This document shows positions 42,311 through 42,434 of a DNA stretch of 42,434 bases, in pieces; within the stretch, counting starts at the first letter, position 1, and each line of letters opens with the position of its first letter. The notes beneath the pieces were generated by a model. It worked only from the letters and a program-made list of their open reading frames with translations, did no database searches and was not told where the DNA came from. The DNA lies in NCBI GenBank assembly GCA_028712795.1, contig JAQTPT010000036.1, forward strand, positions 1-42,434. The letters are read 5' to 3'. The position numbers and the translations under genes are program-made. Source of the DNA: Methylococcales bacterium. Its GTDB lineage: Bacteria > Pseudomonadota > Gammaproteobacteria > Methylococcales > Methylomonadaceae.

Positions 42311-42434
42311 AGGGCCTGTCCAAAAATAAGTGGAACAAGTTGTAGGAATAAGAGATGATGTCTGCATGGGCACAGAAGAGATCATTGAAACCCTCCGTAA
42401 GAAATTTGAACGCGTTTCCGAGGTTCTGGATGAG
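42311..42434 (+). mobile_element. Left end of an insertion sequence, cut by the window edge
   Basis: An IS-like terminal sequence begins near TTAGGGCCTGTCCAAAAATA and a transposase gene starts 55 nt later. The true boundary and target duplication cannot be fixed because the other end is outside the window. Confidence 0.5.
42366..42434 (+). CDS. N-terminus of a probable ISAzo13-family transposase
   Basis: Only 23 codons are present, in a frame open to the window edge. The peptide has the segment TLRKKFERVSEVLDE, which resembles the start of ISAzo13-type DDE transposases (a helix ending in VLDER before a WAATEA motif, which would lie outside). Placement downstream of IS-like terminal DNA agrees. 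Family call moderate because so little is visible. Confidence 0.55.
   Translation, partial: MGTEEIIETLRKKFERVSEVLDE

Overview
The window reads as a chromosomal stretch of a nitrogen-fixing gammaproteobacterium, most likely a type I methanotroph (Methylococcaceae-like). The grounds are the linked nifL-nifA, rnfABCDGEH and nafY genes, a gamma-type NifL/NifA pair without the cysteine linker of oxygen-sensitive NifA, and ordinary gammaproteobacterial housekeeping genes (prlC, ubiD, pcnB-folK-panBC, panD, glgA). The genus is an inference; no rRNA or methane oxidation gene is present.

Region 1 (1-10366) is a type III-A CRISPR-Cas island on the + strand: csm1(cas10)-csm2-csm3-csm4-csm5, a DUF4160/DUF2442 pair, a decayed AAA ATPase gene, a TIR-SAVED effector gene, a Csx3-like ring nuclease remnant, an eight-repeat CRISPR array, and a fragment of a reverse transcriptase-Cas1 fusion butting onto glgA. 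Cas10 keeps the GGDD cyclase motif but has lost its HD nuclease motif. No csm6, cas6, cas2 or intact cas1 is present, and no CD-NTase. The simplest reading is an interference module that signals through cyclic oligoadenylate to a SAVED-sensing TIR NADase, with its adaptation module destroyed.

Region 2 (10348-12656, - strand) holds glgA and a TauE/SafE-type transporter. Region 3 (13196-28697) is a nitrogen fixation accessory cluster. On the - strand are nifL-nifA plus a small unknown gene; two unknown genes and an unusual AAA+ ATPase gene with a sigma-54 promoter and a NifA-type upstream site; a candidate sigma-54-driven small RNA; and rhodanese-ankyrin-nafY. On the + strand, divergent from nifL, are rnfABCDGEH and then bfd-bfr. 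The shared nifL/rnfA control region has two TGT-N10-ACA sites and a -24/-12 promoter in each direction. NifA probably drives Rnf (electron supply to nitrogenase), NafY (FeMo-cofactor handling) and the uncharacterised AAA+ operon.

Region 4 (29167-42189) holds a secreted PD40 propeller/DUF11 protein, panD, a 1.2 kb element with long inverted repeats and a perfect 10-bp target duplication that carries a methyltransferase gene and separates panD from panC, then panC-panB-folK-pcnB (- strand). A 59-aa membrane protein, an RDD protein, prlC, a Uma2 nuclease and ubiD follow on the + strand. The window ends in the start of a transposase gene.
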